A stretch of 64,000 nucleotides of DNA from Castor canadensis (taxonomy: Eukaryota > Chordata > Mammalia > Rodentia > Castoridae): positions 63,210,501 through 63,274,500 of the forward strand of contig NC_133394.1 of assembly GCF_047511655.1 (NCBI RefSeq), in the 5' to 3' direction. Numbering within the stretch: the stretch's first letter is position 1; every line of letters starts with the position of its first letter. A program made the position numbers and the translations under genes. Under the pieces are notes generated by a model. The model saw only the letters and a list, made by a program, of their open reading frames with translations, made no database searches and had not been told where the DNA came from. Positions 39,430 to 51,535 of this stretch are shown piece by piece.

Positions 39430-39965
39430 TCCTGAAAAGCACTGATGCCTCACTTGTGCCTGTAAATGTCCAAAGGGTAACTAAAAGCAGGATAAAAGCT
39501 TGGCATCCCTGCCTCCACTTTGTATCTGTCTTTGCTCTGAGCCATTCTCTTGGCAGTCACCTTGCAGCCACTGTGGAATCTAGGAAGAACAGGACTGATC
39601 AGTAACATCTTGTGACAAAAGTTGATACCTCCAGACAAAATGCCTTTCTTATCTTGACCAGGCACCACCTGACCATCGTGAGATGATGAGCAACTGTGAC
39701 TCCCGTGACTTGGACTGTTTAATCATTCTGCATTCCTCTCTTCCTCTGCCCCAATTCTTCTTGTATTTAACCCTAAAGTTAATGTCTGTACCCTGAAGAT
39801 AAGGTGAATTGCTTATTTTGCCTCTTCCCATGGTGTGTCCGTGCCATGTAATAAAAATCTTTCTTTGTCCTTCACCACTGTTCATCTCTTTATGCAGTGT
39901 ATTGGGGTGAGTTGCCAGACCTGACATATGGCCTGACTCCAGGAGGAGTTGGACCTTTGGACTAG
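39430..39965 (+). mobile_element. Solo LTR, relative of 42505..43395
   Basis: It shares GAAAAGCACTGA, AAAAGCTTGGCATC, TTTGCCTCTTCCCA, an AATAAAAATC polyadenylation-like box and a TTCACC tail with the outer part of the copy at 42505, in the same orientation. No retroviral coding sequence is attached. The family name is not assigned. Confidence 0.5.
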
Positions 39966-40224
39966 AACTCTTGGTTAGAGTAGCATTATAAAGTTTAAAC
40001 AAATATATTAACAATCCATATGGAGAAGAAGGTAAGATTCTCAGAGAACCTTAACATGGACAGAAAGTTCCTCAAGAAACTAAGGGGAAGAATTTGTTAC
40101 TCTAGTGAGGGTGAACCCAGCAAGACCAAATGACAGGAGGCCATGATGGAAGTCCACAAAGTCTATAGTGCAAGGCTTGTCCATACCTCTTTTCCAAGAG
40201 GTTCGATAGAACTTTTTGTGATGT

Positions 40225-40370
40225 TCTACATCTGCTGGCTAACCTGTAGCTACTGAGCATATGAAATATGGCTAAGACAAATGAACTGAAATTTAATCTT
40301 ACTTAATTCTAATACAAGTTTAATTAGCAATATGTGGCAGCAGCTATCATATCATAACAGAATGGCTTTA
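40225..40370. mobile_element. hAT-like nonautonomous transposon relic
   Basis: CCTGTAGCTACTGAGCATAT, ATGAAATATGGCTAAGAC and TAGCAATATGTGGCAGCAGC match a palindromic-ended mammalian DNA-transposon pattern (gene-flank words TAGCCACATGTGGCTA in fresher copies). I cannot name the family safely. Confidence 0.5.
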
Positions 40371-40874
40371 GATACATAAGTATCTAGATGTCACTGTGTT
40401 GCTTATCTAATCCATTTTAGCGGTTGATTTTATAATTCAAGTTGATGTCAGGCAAAAGAGAAGTAAGGAAGGAAGCTAAAAAAACCCATAGGACTTATGA
40501 AAAATTCAGTAAGGCAGTTCAGAAGGAAAATGATGGCCCTTAACTAAACACACAGTATTGTCTTGCTTGGCAAAGAGGCTCCCTTTCAAGCTTTACTCAC
40601 ATCAGAATACAAATCAGAGCTACAAAGCTTTGGAAACTCTATAAAATCAGGAAAAGCATACACTAGAAAATCGAGCAGAGAGAATTATTCTTAGAAAATT
40701 AAACTGTTTTTCTACCTCTGTGTATCTATTTTTCTTTGCCACAGTCTCCTTATTTACAAGTAAAGAGTAAAAAAGCTAGTAATGTTTCAATGAGTAAAAA
40801 CTTTCTGTATCCTTGAGGCAAAGTCATCAACTTAATGAGATTATTACATGATGTAAATTCTTATTGCTTCATAC

Positions 40875-41045
40875 CTGGAAGGGGGGGAAATAAACAAGCC
40901 ATCTTTCGATGTGGCTGGCATACCACCCGGGGACCAAACATCTCTTCTGCAAGGTTCTAAGTTCTGAGGGTGCCCAGGGCCCAGCCGAGATTACTTCGTA
41001 GAAGCTAAACTTCGGAGCTGTGGGGTCTTCATGTGATCGCTGGTG
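40875..41045 (-). CDS. NDST3: NDST3 exon: sulfotransferase, begins at catalytic His
   Basis: This exon has 57 codons, phase 0 at both ends, acceptor TTTTCATCATAG and donor GTATGA. It reads [20 protein letters not shown], then [29 protein letters not shown] and LVYFPPFQ, about residues 707 to 763. The first His corresponds to His716 of NDST1. The combination [26 protein letters not shown] is characteristic of NDST3; NDST4 has WYAVHIERWLTYFATSQ. DPTAPKF, GPW and RTLQ differ from the DPAALKF, GPR and RALQ I remember for human NDST3. The exon lies between two related LTR copies (39430..39965 and 42505..43395). It is not a complete ORF because it carries no Met. Confidence 0.93.
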
Positions 41046-44000
41046 CTATGATGAAAAGGTGGATAATTAAACTAACTTGAACCATAGGCATAAATAATTA
41101 AAAACCAATCCTTGTGACAAGTCTCAAAGCTAAGGGAGAGTGCCACTGTTGGAGAGTTATTTGTTTTGAAATTAATAAAGGATGAAACTGTTTGCTTGAA
41201 GCATCAAAATTTAAAGTTATGATACTGATGAGAGTGTATTTTTTGAGAACTTATTTGGTAGAAGCTGAATTCTTGTTGATAGGATTCCTTAAGTAACTTT
41301 CCTGAGTGTTCTTGGTGTGTATGTTTAATTCTGAATGTAAACTTTTGAAATCTGCATTAATATCTCCTTTTTAGCCCATAAGCAAACCATTTATCATTCT
41401 CAGTGAATAGCCACAATACACAAGCACTCTACTAGTTCTGCCAAATAGTTTTGCTCTACCTAGTAATGTAGTTTTAGATTAGAAAAGTCCTATCAGCTAT
41501 TTTAAATGGAAAAACTACTGAGAACTCTGACATGTACATTATCCAAAACCCACAGCTTTTATCATATATTACCTAGCATCTAAAAGCCAAGACTATTTTA
41601 TCTAATGGTAACCTTTGCAGTGAATCAGAATCATTTTTTGTGCAGAAATCACAGAAAGCAGCAATCCAAATATGAAAGTGTTTTTATAATGGCTGAGGCT
41701 CAAGCCCATGGGTTTGAGAAAATCACCTTTTCCTTAAATTGACCAATAAATATTCAGGCTTAGTGGTGAGTTTGTGGATGTTTACCACATCTAGTTGAAT
41801 AGCAAATTTGCTGCAACTGGGATTCAAATTACTGTACTACAGATGCTACTAGACTTTGTTAAGGCTGCATTTTGCCACTGTAGAGTAATTTATTTGCAAT
41901 ATTTAGGATGTTTTGTTAGCTTGCAGCCTTGAAACCTCCTTTTTCTGTAAATTCCCAATTTTCAGGGGCTAAGTGGCTGCCAAGCTCCAATTTTCTTCTT
42001 TCTTTTTGGGTCAATTAGACTTACTTCTCTTTTCTCTAGATGCCTGGTGGAAAAGGTAAGAGGTACAAAATAAAAATCTGTCTTTATGCAGTTTGATGTA
42101 TATATTTATTTAAAAGATGGCTCTAGGTTTGGGATGAATGATAAGTGTGGAATTGTGGATTTCTATGGATCTTAACTTTCTAGAGTGTCTCCAGTCTCTG
42201 CTGTGCAAATTATCATCAGTATGCCTATTAATAGGATTCCATCTGCTTTGACCCTTTCCCACCCTGTCCTTGTCACAAAACCTTTTCTGACAACTGGAAG
42301 TCTGCTTTTGTTAAATAACAAAGGATTCAGTCCAGAGGAACTTTATTCTCTAGTATCATAATTATTAAGAAGTTAGCTGTGTGACTATCAGTGAGAGTGG
42401 GAGATCCCATTTGTGCCTGGAGAAGATGAGCTGTATGGGTACTTGGAATGCATAGAATTAGCCTTGTAGAGCCTTGTATCTGTGAGAGGTACTTAAATCA
42501 CTTTTGTTGAAAAGCACTGAATCTCTAAATAGGAGAAAAGCTTGGCATCTCTGTCTCTATTTTGTTCCTGTTGTCTTTTGTTCTGAGTCACTCTTTCCTG
42601 AAGGACAGGGCTGATTGACAATATCTTTATGACAAAGAACTGAAACTACCCCTAAGGAACAGCAGAACCTTGTAGGACAGACCTCACTTTCCCCCTGCCA
42701 AATGAGGCCAATTACCTGTAATGATGAGGCTGACCAGGGAACAGGAGTAATCATCTCATAGGACCCAGATTGCTCCCCTTGAAGGGTGGACTGCGGGAGG
42801 TCCACATTCCGAAAAAGTGTCAATTAGCCAGGAAGACACTTCTCCTTCCCAAGAAACATCCATTTGCACCAGAGAGACACTTCTGCTCTCAGCCAATAAA
42901 AAAAGCTACAAAACCTGATTTCCATCATGACTCGGGACCACTGGTTTCGGATCCTGCTGCAGCCTTTCCTTTCTCTTCTCTACCAATAAAACTTCTCCGA
43001 CTTTTGCTTCTTGAGTCCACCTTTGATTTTTATCTAAGAGCAGACCAAGGACACCCACAACCTGAGCTCTCTTGTGTATCACCCTCAAGTGAGGACAGCA
43101 GTAACAAACTTCTCTGGAATCCCTGAGAACCAGAGCTGAGACAATGACCAACCAGCCCATACCTGTAACTGGGACTATTTAACAAAGCATAACTTTTGCT
43201 CTCTGCCCTACTTCCTTATCTGTTTAAAGCTAAAGGTCATATCTGTAGCCTGAAGGTGGTTATAAATGGGCTGAAGTGTTTACTTTGCCTCTTCCCACAG
43301 CATGTCCCAGGCCCTATTATAAATCTTTCTCTGCCCTTCACCAGTGTCTCTTTGATATATAGGGATGACCTGACATGTAGTTCAAAACTCTGATTTCATA
43401 TCCAGCCCACTCACAGAGGTACAGATAAGGAGTTTTTGTGTAAATGTTATTCCACATTCATCTAAACCTCATAGTTCCAAGGAAATCGGATCTTAGTTTG
43501 CATTTTAGCCCTTATCTGCTGATAACCCTTTTACACATTGTTCTGCTTTGTACCAATCAAAATGCTTCATTTTAATTCTACCTCAGTCATTCCCCTTTCA
43601 GATCCTTCCCTTCTTTATGGAATGTGCATGTTTCTTCTGTTAGGCTTCTAACTTGCAGCCAAGTTAGTAAATATAACTTGTATGTAAGCTGGGCTTTACC
43701 TCAAATGACTCTTTTAGTCCATTCCTTACTACTGTCTAATTTATATGATTATTTATACTTATGGTATACCTCCAATTATTAGACCAAAGACAGTGTCAAG
43801 TATAGTGTCCACATTTATTAATTAAAATCACTTTTAAAATAATACTTTGCAAATGGTAGTCACTAAAATTATTTGATGACTAGATGGACATCATGAATAT
43901 TTGGAGAGCATTTTTTAAATCATAAAACTGCACAAGGAAACTGAAGATCCTACAGATTAAAGACACTGATGCTGAATTTTGTTATGTTCCTTAGTTTAAT

Positions 44001-44620
44001 TTTACAACTTCTTATTGAACCTTTGGTGTTTAAAATATCACTGGCACAGGATTGTTTTACTTGCTATTATTTCTAATGATTTTCTAAAGTAAAAGTGTAT
44101 TTGTATATACATATTACTAAAGTCTATTATTATTTCAAAGTGATAGGTTCTAACAAACATCAGAAACAATGATAATGAGCATAAAGAGGCTTAGAGCAGG
44201 GATGACAAATCCTTGTCTATGCTTTTCCACAGATTGCTTCTTCAGTACAAGAGGTTATTTCAGCTCTTTTGGAGCTGGCATTTGCTTGTTTTGTAAAGTT
44301 TTACTGAGACAGCCATGTTCACGCATTTACATATCCACAGCTACTTTTGAAATACAATGGCAGACTTGTAACCTGTAAGTGGCAGACTTTATAACCTGTA
44401 AAACTTGAAGTTTTTGCTATCTAACCCTTCAGAGCATATGTCTTGGAGAAATCTAATCATTTAAAATTGTTATAACATTTGCTTGTAAGATGCAGATGTA
44501 TGGAAGCACATATACATGTGTGTGTTGTAGGTGTCAAACAACTAGAAGATCTCTTTTATTAAAACCCATGATGGGTTTGTACAAACTCCCCTTCTCCCTG
44601 TGGGATTCTGTCTTCCTTAC
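41046..44620 (-). other. NDST3 intron, 3575 bp
   Basis: This is a phase 0 intron. It holds the nested LTR block at 42505..43395. 41050..42500 and 43400..44620 look unique, with no coding signal. Confidence 0.85.
42505..43395 (+). mobile_element. Solo LTR interrupted by a second LTR-like insert
   Basis: The outer parts (42505..about 42700 and about 43143..43395) align in order with 39430..39965. Shared words are AAAGCTTGGCAT, a CCTCTTCCCA box, an ATAAA signal and a CTTTC-CTGCCCTTCACC tail. The middle, about 42718..43143, has no counterpart there. It looks like a separate ERV1-type LTR, with two AATAAA signals and a pyrimidine-rich CTTTTGCTTCTTGAGTCCAC U5-like segment. The ORFs inside are chance frames. 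No gag, pol or env was seen. Confidence 0.55.
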
Positions 44621-44795
44621 CTGGTACCAGGAATATGCTCGGTCTGATGGGTCAATGAGAATGGTGATGATCTTGGCTTTGGGGACCAAGGAAGCAACTC
44701 TTTTAGGAGCTTCCTCTGAGTAGAAATAATTGGCACTCTTCTCAAACAGAAAGTCAGTGGTGACATTAGATGGAACAGGGAAGAAATCCATATAC
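44621..44795 (-). CDS. NDST3: NDST3 exon: sulfotransferase core, 3'-phosphate-binding Ser
   Basis: This exon is 175 bases: one base finishing Trp648, then 58 codons, [19 protein letters not shown] to [12 protein letters not shown]. The acceptor is TTCCTTTTCTAG and the donor GTAAGG. In the family, the Ser of RAYSWYQ (about 703, Ser712 in NDST1) contacts the 3'-phosphate of [18 protein letters not shown] is the NDST3 form; NDST4 has TPSN. Compared with the family, [16 protein letters not shown] shows Tyr for a usual His and Val for a usual Ala, both unusual in a conserved stretch. The Met near 44792 is not a translation start; the frame continues from the upstream exon. Confidence 0.95.
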
Positions 44796-47700
44796 CTAGA
44801 AAAGGAATATTTTTCTCAAAATAAGACTCTGGTTTATACTTATATCCTGGTGACTGAAGACATTAGAGGTGTCCCACAAATTCATTTGTTTCCTAAATAA
44901 AAACCTTTTTCTTTAAGGGATTTGTCCTTCATAGTTAGCAGGGGAAATATGTCCAGAACCCTAACAAAAACATTTTGGAAAAATTTTTCTAGATACATTT
45001 TATTGTTTGCTTAATAGCAGAAGAAAGTTATGCAATAACAAAAATGTATACACGGAGTGATCAAACCGCAATAATAACCAGATTAACTATAAAATGTATC
45101 TAAATGTAGAAATACCCTACAGACAATAGTGTAAGCACTCAAAAAGAGAATCTGATTTAAAAAAAAGAAGATATGTTTAGTTCAAAGACATTTAAAAAAG
45201 ATTTAGGTAAAAATACTTTCTCAAAGTAAAATAATTTCATTCCTACTAGTGTGTTGTGCTGTTGTACTTAGTCATGTAGTGTCAAAATACATATAATGTG
45301 TCTGTTGTGAATATTGTCTGTTGGCTTAACTTTTATTCATATAGAGCCATTTATATCTCTCTACGTATTCTAATATATATTAGAATAATTATAAGAAAAG
45401 TTTTAAAAGTATGTACGTATTTCCAAATATAAACTCTTGTCAAAATTCCCAAGGCTGGGTCTCGTATCCTTAAGGGTAGTGGTAATTCAAATCACCAGCA
45501 GTGTAAACACAGTGTAGACTCAAGCACTGAAATTCAGGATCTGTTTAATGTTCTGCCTGTGTAAAAGCTGTCAAGTACAACTAAATTGGCATATGACAAT
45601 ATGTTATTTCTGAAGCCCTGAGTGATACCTTTTAGAGGAAAAATGCTTTTTTAAAGGAACTGTAAAATTTTATAAAAATGGCCTCATTTGCCATCACCAT
45701 CCACTTCAATTTATAAGCCAACATAACTTTGGGCAGCAAGAGAAGGTAGTTAAATAATTACTGAACAAAAGAATCATGCATTTACATGATCACTTCTTTT
45801 GATAGTGTGCTATTTCTTTGGACCAAAAGATCTTGTGTTACTTGCACAGACTCTAACTGTGAGACCTTGCCATTTCAGATTATTAAACTCCCGGTAGGAT
45901 TCCTGTGTCACTGAACTGCAAAGTGTAAACTGTTGCAACAAGGTGATGTCTTGAGACTCAGAGCAGTAACAAAATCCTTTCATGTTTTCTGAGAAGGGCA
46001 TTGCTGGTGATAGGTCATTCTGCCATCCTTTCAGAGAGAAAGAGATGTACAAAAATTTTGGAAGAGTTTGATCTGCTATCTCTTCTGTTGCACATTCTAT
46101 CTACAGGGAGCGCCACATTTCAGGGTCCTTCTTGTTTAGAAGCTCATTCTGGTGCCACGGATGCTAAGGCTGTCTTGAGTGTCTAGTGGTATCCTATTTG
46201 ATTCACCAAGCTTATCTCAAGCATGTTTGTTCTGAGAGAGGCTCCAAAGATCACAAAAAAAGAGGGTGGAGGTGCTGAAAGTTAGACAGCTTTTAGCTTC
46301 TAAAAATGATCTTGTCTTCCCAGCAGTCTTTTATACCTGGAATAATTTAGGCTTTTAAGACCCCTGAAGTAGTTCTGTATGTTGAAACTATATCATGTTG
46401 ATTTTGCCGGGCTCAGGGGCTTATAGAGAAGGCAGGGTCCAGTTCTTGTTGCCTATGTGTTCACATTTTTCTAGTGTAGGGGTTGGGACTTACAGATACT
46501 TGAAAAATGTTTGATTATTAAACAAGTAAATGAAAGGAATTCAGGTTCATATTTCCAGGATGGGATCTGGAGGTTCCCCAGATAAGCTCACTTTTGGAAA
46601 AAAAGTATTCAAGTATCCAAAGAATTAGCAAGCATAGCAGAAGTCCTAAATGCTAACGGATTTTATGACTTTCTAAACATTACTCTAACCCTCCACTACA
46701 TTCCCATGCAATTAAAAATAATATTACCAAATCACAAAGCATAAAACCTACATGCATGCATAAATCAAACATTGTTTTTGAGACCCTCTGATTGCAAATA
46801 TTGGCTATTTTGTCAAGATGAAGTTTTCTGATGTTCATTTGGCCTAATTTGCTTGTACCCTCAGCCCATGCTTAGGCTGACTGTCAGTTAAGGTAGCCAC
46901 AGTTTCATCCAGTTCTTCAAAAAGAGAAAAAGGAAAAAAAGCAGATCCTTGCATTCAGATTAACTAACTGTATCTAAGTTAATTTTGTAAATGTCCCTGG
47001 AACTCTGAGGGACATAATCTTCAACCTTGTGGAATCATGACCCCCAAAAGACAGCAAAGGGGTTCATGCTTCAGAGAGAGGCCAGGCCAGTCTGACTGTG
47101 AATACATTTGATGTTGTTGAGAGCAAAGCTGTAATTACTGTTATAAGTTGACATTTGCAGTTACCATTATTTGTTATTTGCATTAATTGCCTTTTATAAA
47201 TGTGTAATTTGTCAATCAAAAGTGTTTGTATTTGGGTAACTTTGTCCAGTTATATTTAAAATCTTTCATTGCACTTTAGCTTCCTACTTATTTATGCCAT
47301 CTCCTTGTAAGTTGCTAAAGGGACTTTTTGTTTTGATTATAGTGCCTATGCAATTATTGGCTTATGATCACAAAAGGCTTTGTTTGTTACAATTTATGAC
47401 AACAACAAAAAAATGGACTCTTCCCACAGTTATTCTTACGTTCCAGGGACTCTAAGTATTGTACTTGCCTCTTCCCCTCCTCCCCAAAGAAGTCTTTAAT
47501 CATTCCTTTTAGTCATGACATCAACATTTTATTCTATTACCTATAAATGCATGTATATTAATCTGAATCAGTGGTCAAGTGGAAGCTGAAGTAACTGAAG
47601 GATTCTTGATTCTCCCTGCTGTTATTTGACACCACATTAGTATCAACCACTGTTTGGAAGACTTGGCAGTGAACTATATAACAATTAAAACACATGTAAA

Positions 47701-48550
47701 CCCTAGTAGGTCTTCAAACTGTGCTCAATCCACTTATTTATCTTTCCATTCAGACTACCCACAAGCCAACTACTGAAGTTATTGATACTTTTAACTGAGA
47801 GCATGCAATTTGACAAGGTTAATGTACATGGCTCATTATGCAAATGCAAAATGCTATATTTATTCTATGGAGTTATTAAAATTCTGCTTTTTTCTACCAC
47901 TCTTTGTCCAGCATTCAAACTTAATAGAAAGACCTGAAGATATAGTTTATGGTTAACATGTTTCCTTGTGTTATCCACTTCTACTACATTACAGTGATTT
48001 GTCTATATCTATGTTTTTACTTTTTATATTATTTTCTTCAGATGCTTAATTTATTTCTAATTTTAATTCAAAGGTGAAAATGAAATTTTATGTATTATCA
48101 TTACTTATGAAATATATCTATATCTATATCTATAGATTTTTATTTACATTTTTTGCCTTTTATACAATAGAAAATTATACAAGTGGACCATAGTATCACC
48201 TAATGAAGCGTGTACAAGGAAAAGATCTGAAAGGTTTCTTATAACCAGGGAACAATGAAGTTCTTGGGTATTATGCTATTTGAGACTTCACATCTGTAAT
48301 TACCATAAAAAATAATTAATGCCAATTGAAATTACATGCAGGCCTCTTGAGGCAACAAGTCCTTTCATTAACTGAGAAGGGTTTGCTATGAAAAATTTTC
48401 ATGTTCCTTTATGTTATTTCAATGAATTTCCAAGGCATGGAGGGTAAACTTTTTTGGGGTTAAAAACTTATATGTTTCTAAATATCAACACTAAGTTTAT
48501 ACTGTGCACAGTATATATACTTTTAGATTTATATTAATAACCCATCTTAC
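44796..48550 (-). other. NDST3 intron, 3755 bp
   Basis: This is a phase 2 intron with almost no recognisable mobile element apart from a short TATATC microsatellite near 48115..48136. That is unusual for this window. The stretch around 46860..47420 has homeodomain-type TAATTA/ATTAAT words and could be a conserved noncoding element. No ORF here resembles a protein. Confidence 0.8.
48115..48136. repeat. (TATATC)n microsatellite
   Basis: A few hexamer units of TATATC. Confidence 0.75.
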
Positions 48551-48674
48551 CAATCAATCCCCCTGTGGTAGTTATTTCTATTAAAGAACTGTACCTCCTC
48601 AAAGGTTTTTGGGCTGGGGGAGTTACTAAGGATGGAAGGATGCATAACCAGGAACAAATACAAAGCAGTGGTAC
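48551..48674 (-). CDS. NDST3: NDST3 exon: sulfotransferase core with catalytic Glu
   Basis: This exon has 124 bases, enters in phase 1 and leaves in phase 2, after a pyrimidine-rich acceptor TTGTCTTTTCAG. The donor is GTAAGA. It encodes [15 protein letters not shown], then [16 protein letters not shown] and NNYHRGID, about residues 608 to 647, with the next Trp split across the intron. The second Glu of TFEEVQFF (about 633) aligns with Glu642 of NDST1, regarded as the catalytic base. [11 protein letters not shown] and FNRNNYHRG are NDST3-like; NDST4 has FNGNNYHKG. The frame is intact and joins both neighbours exactly. Confidence 0.94.
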
Positions 48675-50020
48675 CTGAAAAGACAACAGAGGTTTAGAAA
48701 TTAATGAAATAGACGGTTTCCTAGTATTAACATTTCAAAGTCATTAATAATGTAAATAGTATAATGATCTAAGCAGATTCTTTACATATACTGCAGACTT
48801 AAACTGATCACACAGAGTTTAAAAAGAAGTAGGTTCTAAAAAATGGAGATGGAGGGGTGTGAGACAGGGCCTGTTGCAGGGATTGAGAGAACTAGCTATT
48901 GATCCTAGCTCAGTCACCAATCTGATATGACTTTGGCTTTTAGCTTTTCTTTGTTTCAGGTTTTTTTTAATGGATAATCACCTGCCTTATTTATTTCATA
49001 CATTTTTTCTCTGATGATGAAATGACATAATGTACCTGAAGATATTTTGATATTAATAAAGCATTATATAACTAAAACATACCATTAGTTAACATATTAC
49101 TATCAAAATTGAGATTTGTGTTCTATAAAGTTCTTTCTGAAGACTATGAAAGCTAAGCCCAAGACAGAATTTAATAACTTAACAAGTTTTCACAAATTTG
49201 AAAAAAAAGTAGTGTGAAAAATTGTTTAATTTTCTATGAAGAAAATTAGCATCTTTTTTTAGTGGCATAACATAATATTAGCATTTATTAGAAAGAGAGT
49301 GGCATATCACAGGTGCCCATGTAGATTTGTGACTATTGTGGAACAAGGATGTGAGTTCTTTTAAAGTGAGCAATATGATAAGAAGTAAAATTAATGTTTT
49401 ATTAGCCCAAATTAGGAGATAAAGTGTACAGCTTTGTCAGACTACTACAGAAGAAAGAAAGGCAGTTTGGGATCAGTTGTCAAAGATTTAGCCCCACATT
49501 TGCAACTGTGACTGTGTTTATAAAATCATAATTTCAAAATATTTCTGATCTGTATATTCAGTAGTCATGAGAGAAATATATCCTATAATTTCTACTTCTC
49601 TGATGTGATTTACAATATATACACTGCGATGGAACAGGCTCTGTAATTGTATTTCAAGTTAATAGATAGCAATAACAATCAGACGGGACCTTGTAGTATT
49701 TTTCTCACTTGGAGAAATTATCATTCTAATTTTGCTTAGTAATGTTATGTTGCCATTTGCAAAGAATTTTGAATATTCTTATCATTCTGCTAAACCTTCT
49801 TTACTATTATACTTAACTCTACCACATCTCTACAATAGAAACTTTGTTAAAATGACTTTCTGTCAATAATGATACTGTCTAAAAAATGAATTAAAAGAGA
49901 TAGTGTTTGTAGATTACATCTGAGCCAACAATAAGCATTTATCTATAATCATAGATAATTATAGGGAATGAAACACAGGAATCTATAAGTAAAAATAGTC
50001 TTCACAAGCTGTACTTAAAA

Positions 50021-50203
50021 CTGTGATCCTCAAACTTCAGCATGCATCAGAGTCACCTGGACAGTTTGTTAAAACACACATAACTAGGTCCTGTCCCAGA
50101 GTTTCTGACTGAGCAGGTCTATAGAGTGGCCAAAGAATTCACACTTCTAACAAGTTCTCTGGTGATGCTAACTAATGCTGCTGGCCTGGTGACCATCTTT
50201 TAA
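50021..50203 (+). mobile_element. MER5-type (hAT-Charlie) DNA transposon relic
   Basis: It keeps TCCTCAAACTTCAGCATGCA, ATCAGAGTCACCTGGACAG, CAGAGTTTCTGACTGAGCAG and TTCTAACAAGTTCTCTGGTG in the order of MER5A. It is non-autonomous and ancient. Confidence 0.85.
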
Positions 50204-50294
50204 AAAAATCAAAGAATTAGAAGAAATGTGCATCAACATATAAAATTTATTGGGAAAAGATCTTGTATTACTTCAAATTCACAACAGTAAAGTA

Positions 50295-50515
50295 GAAAGA
50301 ACATGTTCTCAATTTGGAGTCAGGTAAATCCTAGGGTTAAGAGTTTTATTTCCAGTACTTACCAGGTGTGTGAACTTGAACAAAAATTATTTAACTTCTC
50401 TGTCTTACTTTTCTCATCTGTGTATTGGGGAAGGAAATGCTTAGCTATCAGAGTTTTATAAGGGCCCTGGAGATAATCTGTGTGGAACTGCTACACAAGT
50501 AGTACCATATCTGAA
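50295..50515 (-). mobile_element. MIR
   Basis: Reversed MIR words: CAGTACTTACCAGGTGTGTG, ATTATTTAACTTCTCTGTC and TCTCATCTGTGTATTGGGG. Confidence 0.75.
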
Positions 50516-51254
50516 TATCTGCAACATGTTTTTAAAAAACTTTATTGAGATATAATTTAGAATTATAAATATATTAAGTATGTTTATATCTCAGTTACAT
50601 AATTGAGACACAATTCAGAAAAAATAAGGTCTTTTTAAAAACTGGAAAGGATTAATCTCTGTGAAGAGTATGATTATAATAATGTGGAAAAAGTAGTTCT
50701 TTTCTAAATTTTTTCAGAATACAAACATTCTGAAATATTTCAGAAAACATTCTTTTTTGAATTTTATTTTTAAGAATTGTATTATATCATGTTGTTTGCT
50801 TTTAATAACCTTTCATGACCAGCACTAGAGAAACAGAAAAAAATGTATATAATCTAATTATTTTATATAGTCAATAAAAGGCATAATATTATTTGTCAGT
50901 GGTCAAAAAATAAGATTGTGGTTTCTGAATTCTGTCTTGCCTAGACATATTCTTTGGTCTGAATAAACTGTCCTGTATATATATTTTGTCTGCGGTAAGC
51001 CAACCACATCTTTACAGAGACACATAATTAAATAACTATCTGAAAGCTTTAGTTTATATATTCTTTGTCATTTTCAAAACTGAAAAATATTTGAATATCC
51101 AGATAACTAGAAACCTATGCAGAATTGTCCAGAAGGATACTTTTGACAAAACTAAAGTCAGAAGTAAGGCTATTTAATTCTCATGGAGCTGATATGAGAA
51201 GATAATTTTGACTAATTGAAAAATTAATTTCATAAACTATTGATAGATACAAAA

Positions 51255-51535
51255 TGAATGAATGTCAAAAGTATCAGGCCAAATGAAAGAAGTTAAACAC
51301 AAAAGTATGTGCTTCTATCTACATGAAATTCTAGAAAAGGAAAAAAGTAGTTGCTTGTGGCTGGTATGAGGAGGGTTTGGGGGAACTGACTGCAAAGGGA
51401 CCTAGAGAAACTTTTTTGATAGAGGTGTTCTGTATTTGGTGGTGGTTACAAAGCATACAATTTTCAAAATTACCTAATTGTACATTTAAAATGAGTGAAT
51501 TTAATGGATGTCAATAAAACTGGGAAAAATAAAAT
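51255..51535 (+). mobile_element. Old L1M 3' UTR fragment
   Basis: Words such as TACATGAAATTCTAGAAAAG, GGGAACTGACTGCAAAGGG and GGTGGTGGTTACAAAGCATA follow the order of ancient L1M 3' UTRs in plus orientation, ending in CAATAAAACTGGGAAAAAT. It is antisense to NDST3. Confidence 0.65.

Larger units (their letters stand above)
38968..40874 (-). other. NDST3 intron, 1907 bp
   Basis: This is a phase 0 intron. It holds an LTR at 39430..39965 and a hAT-like relic at about 40225..40370. Open frames in 39249..40014 lie in or beside the LTR and do not resemble a known protein. Confidence 0.85.

Noticed and set aside
42770-43126. 118-codon open frame
   Set aside because: It lies inside an LTR-like insert and reads through polyadenylation-like signals, with no retroviral protein motif.
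39430-43395. A provirus with two LTRs
   Set aside because: The interval between the LTRs holds a normal NDST3 exon and no retroviral genes, so they are separate insertions.
44534-44791. Stand-alone ORF starting at the Met of MDFFPVPSN
   Set aside because: It is an internal NDST3 exon. The Met is not a start and the tail past the donor is intron.
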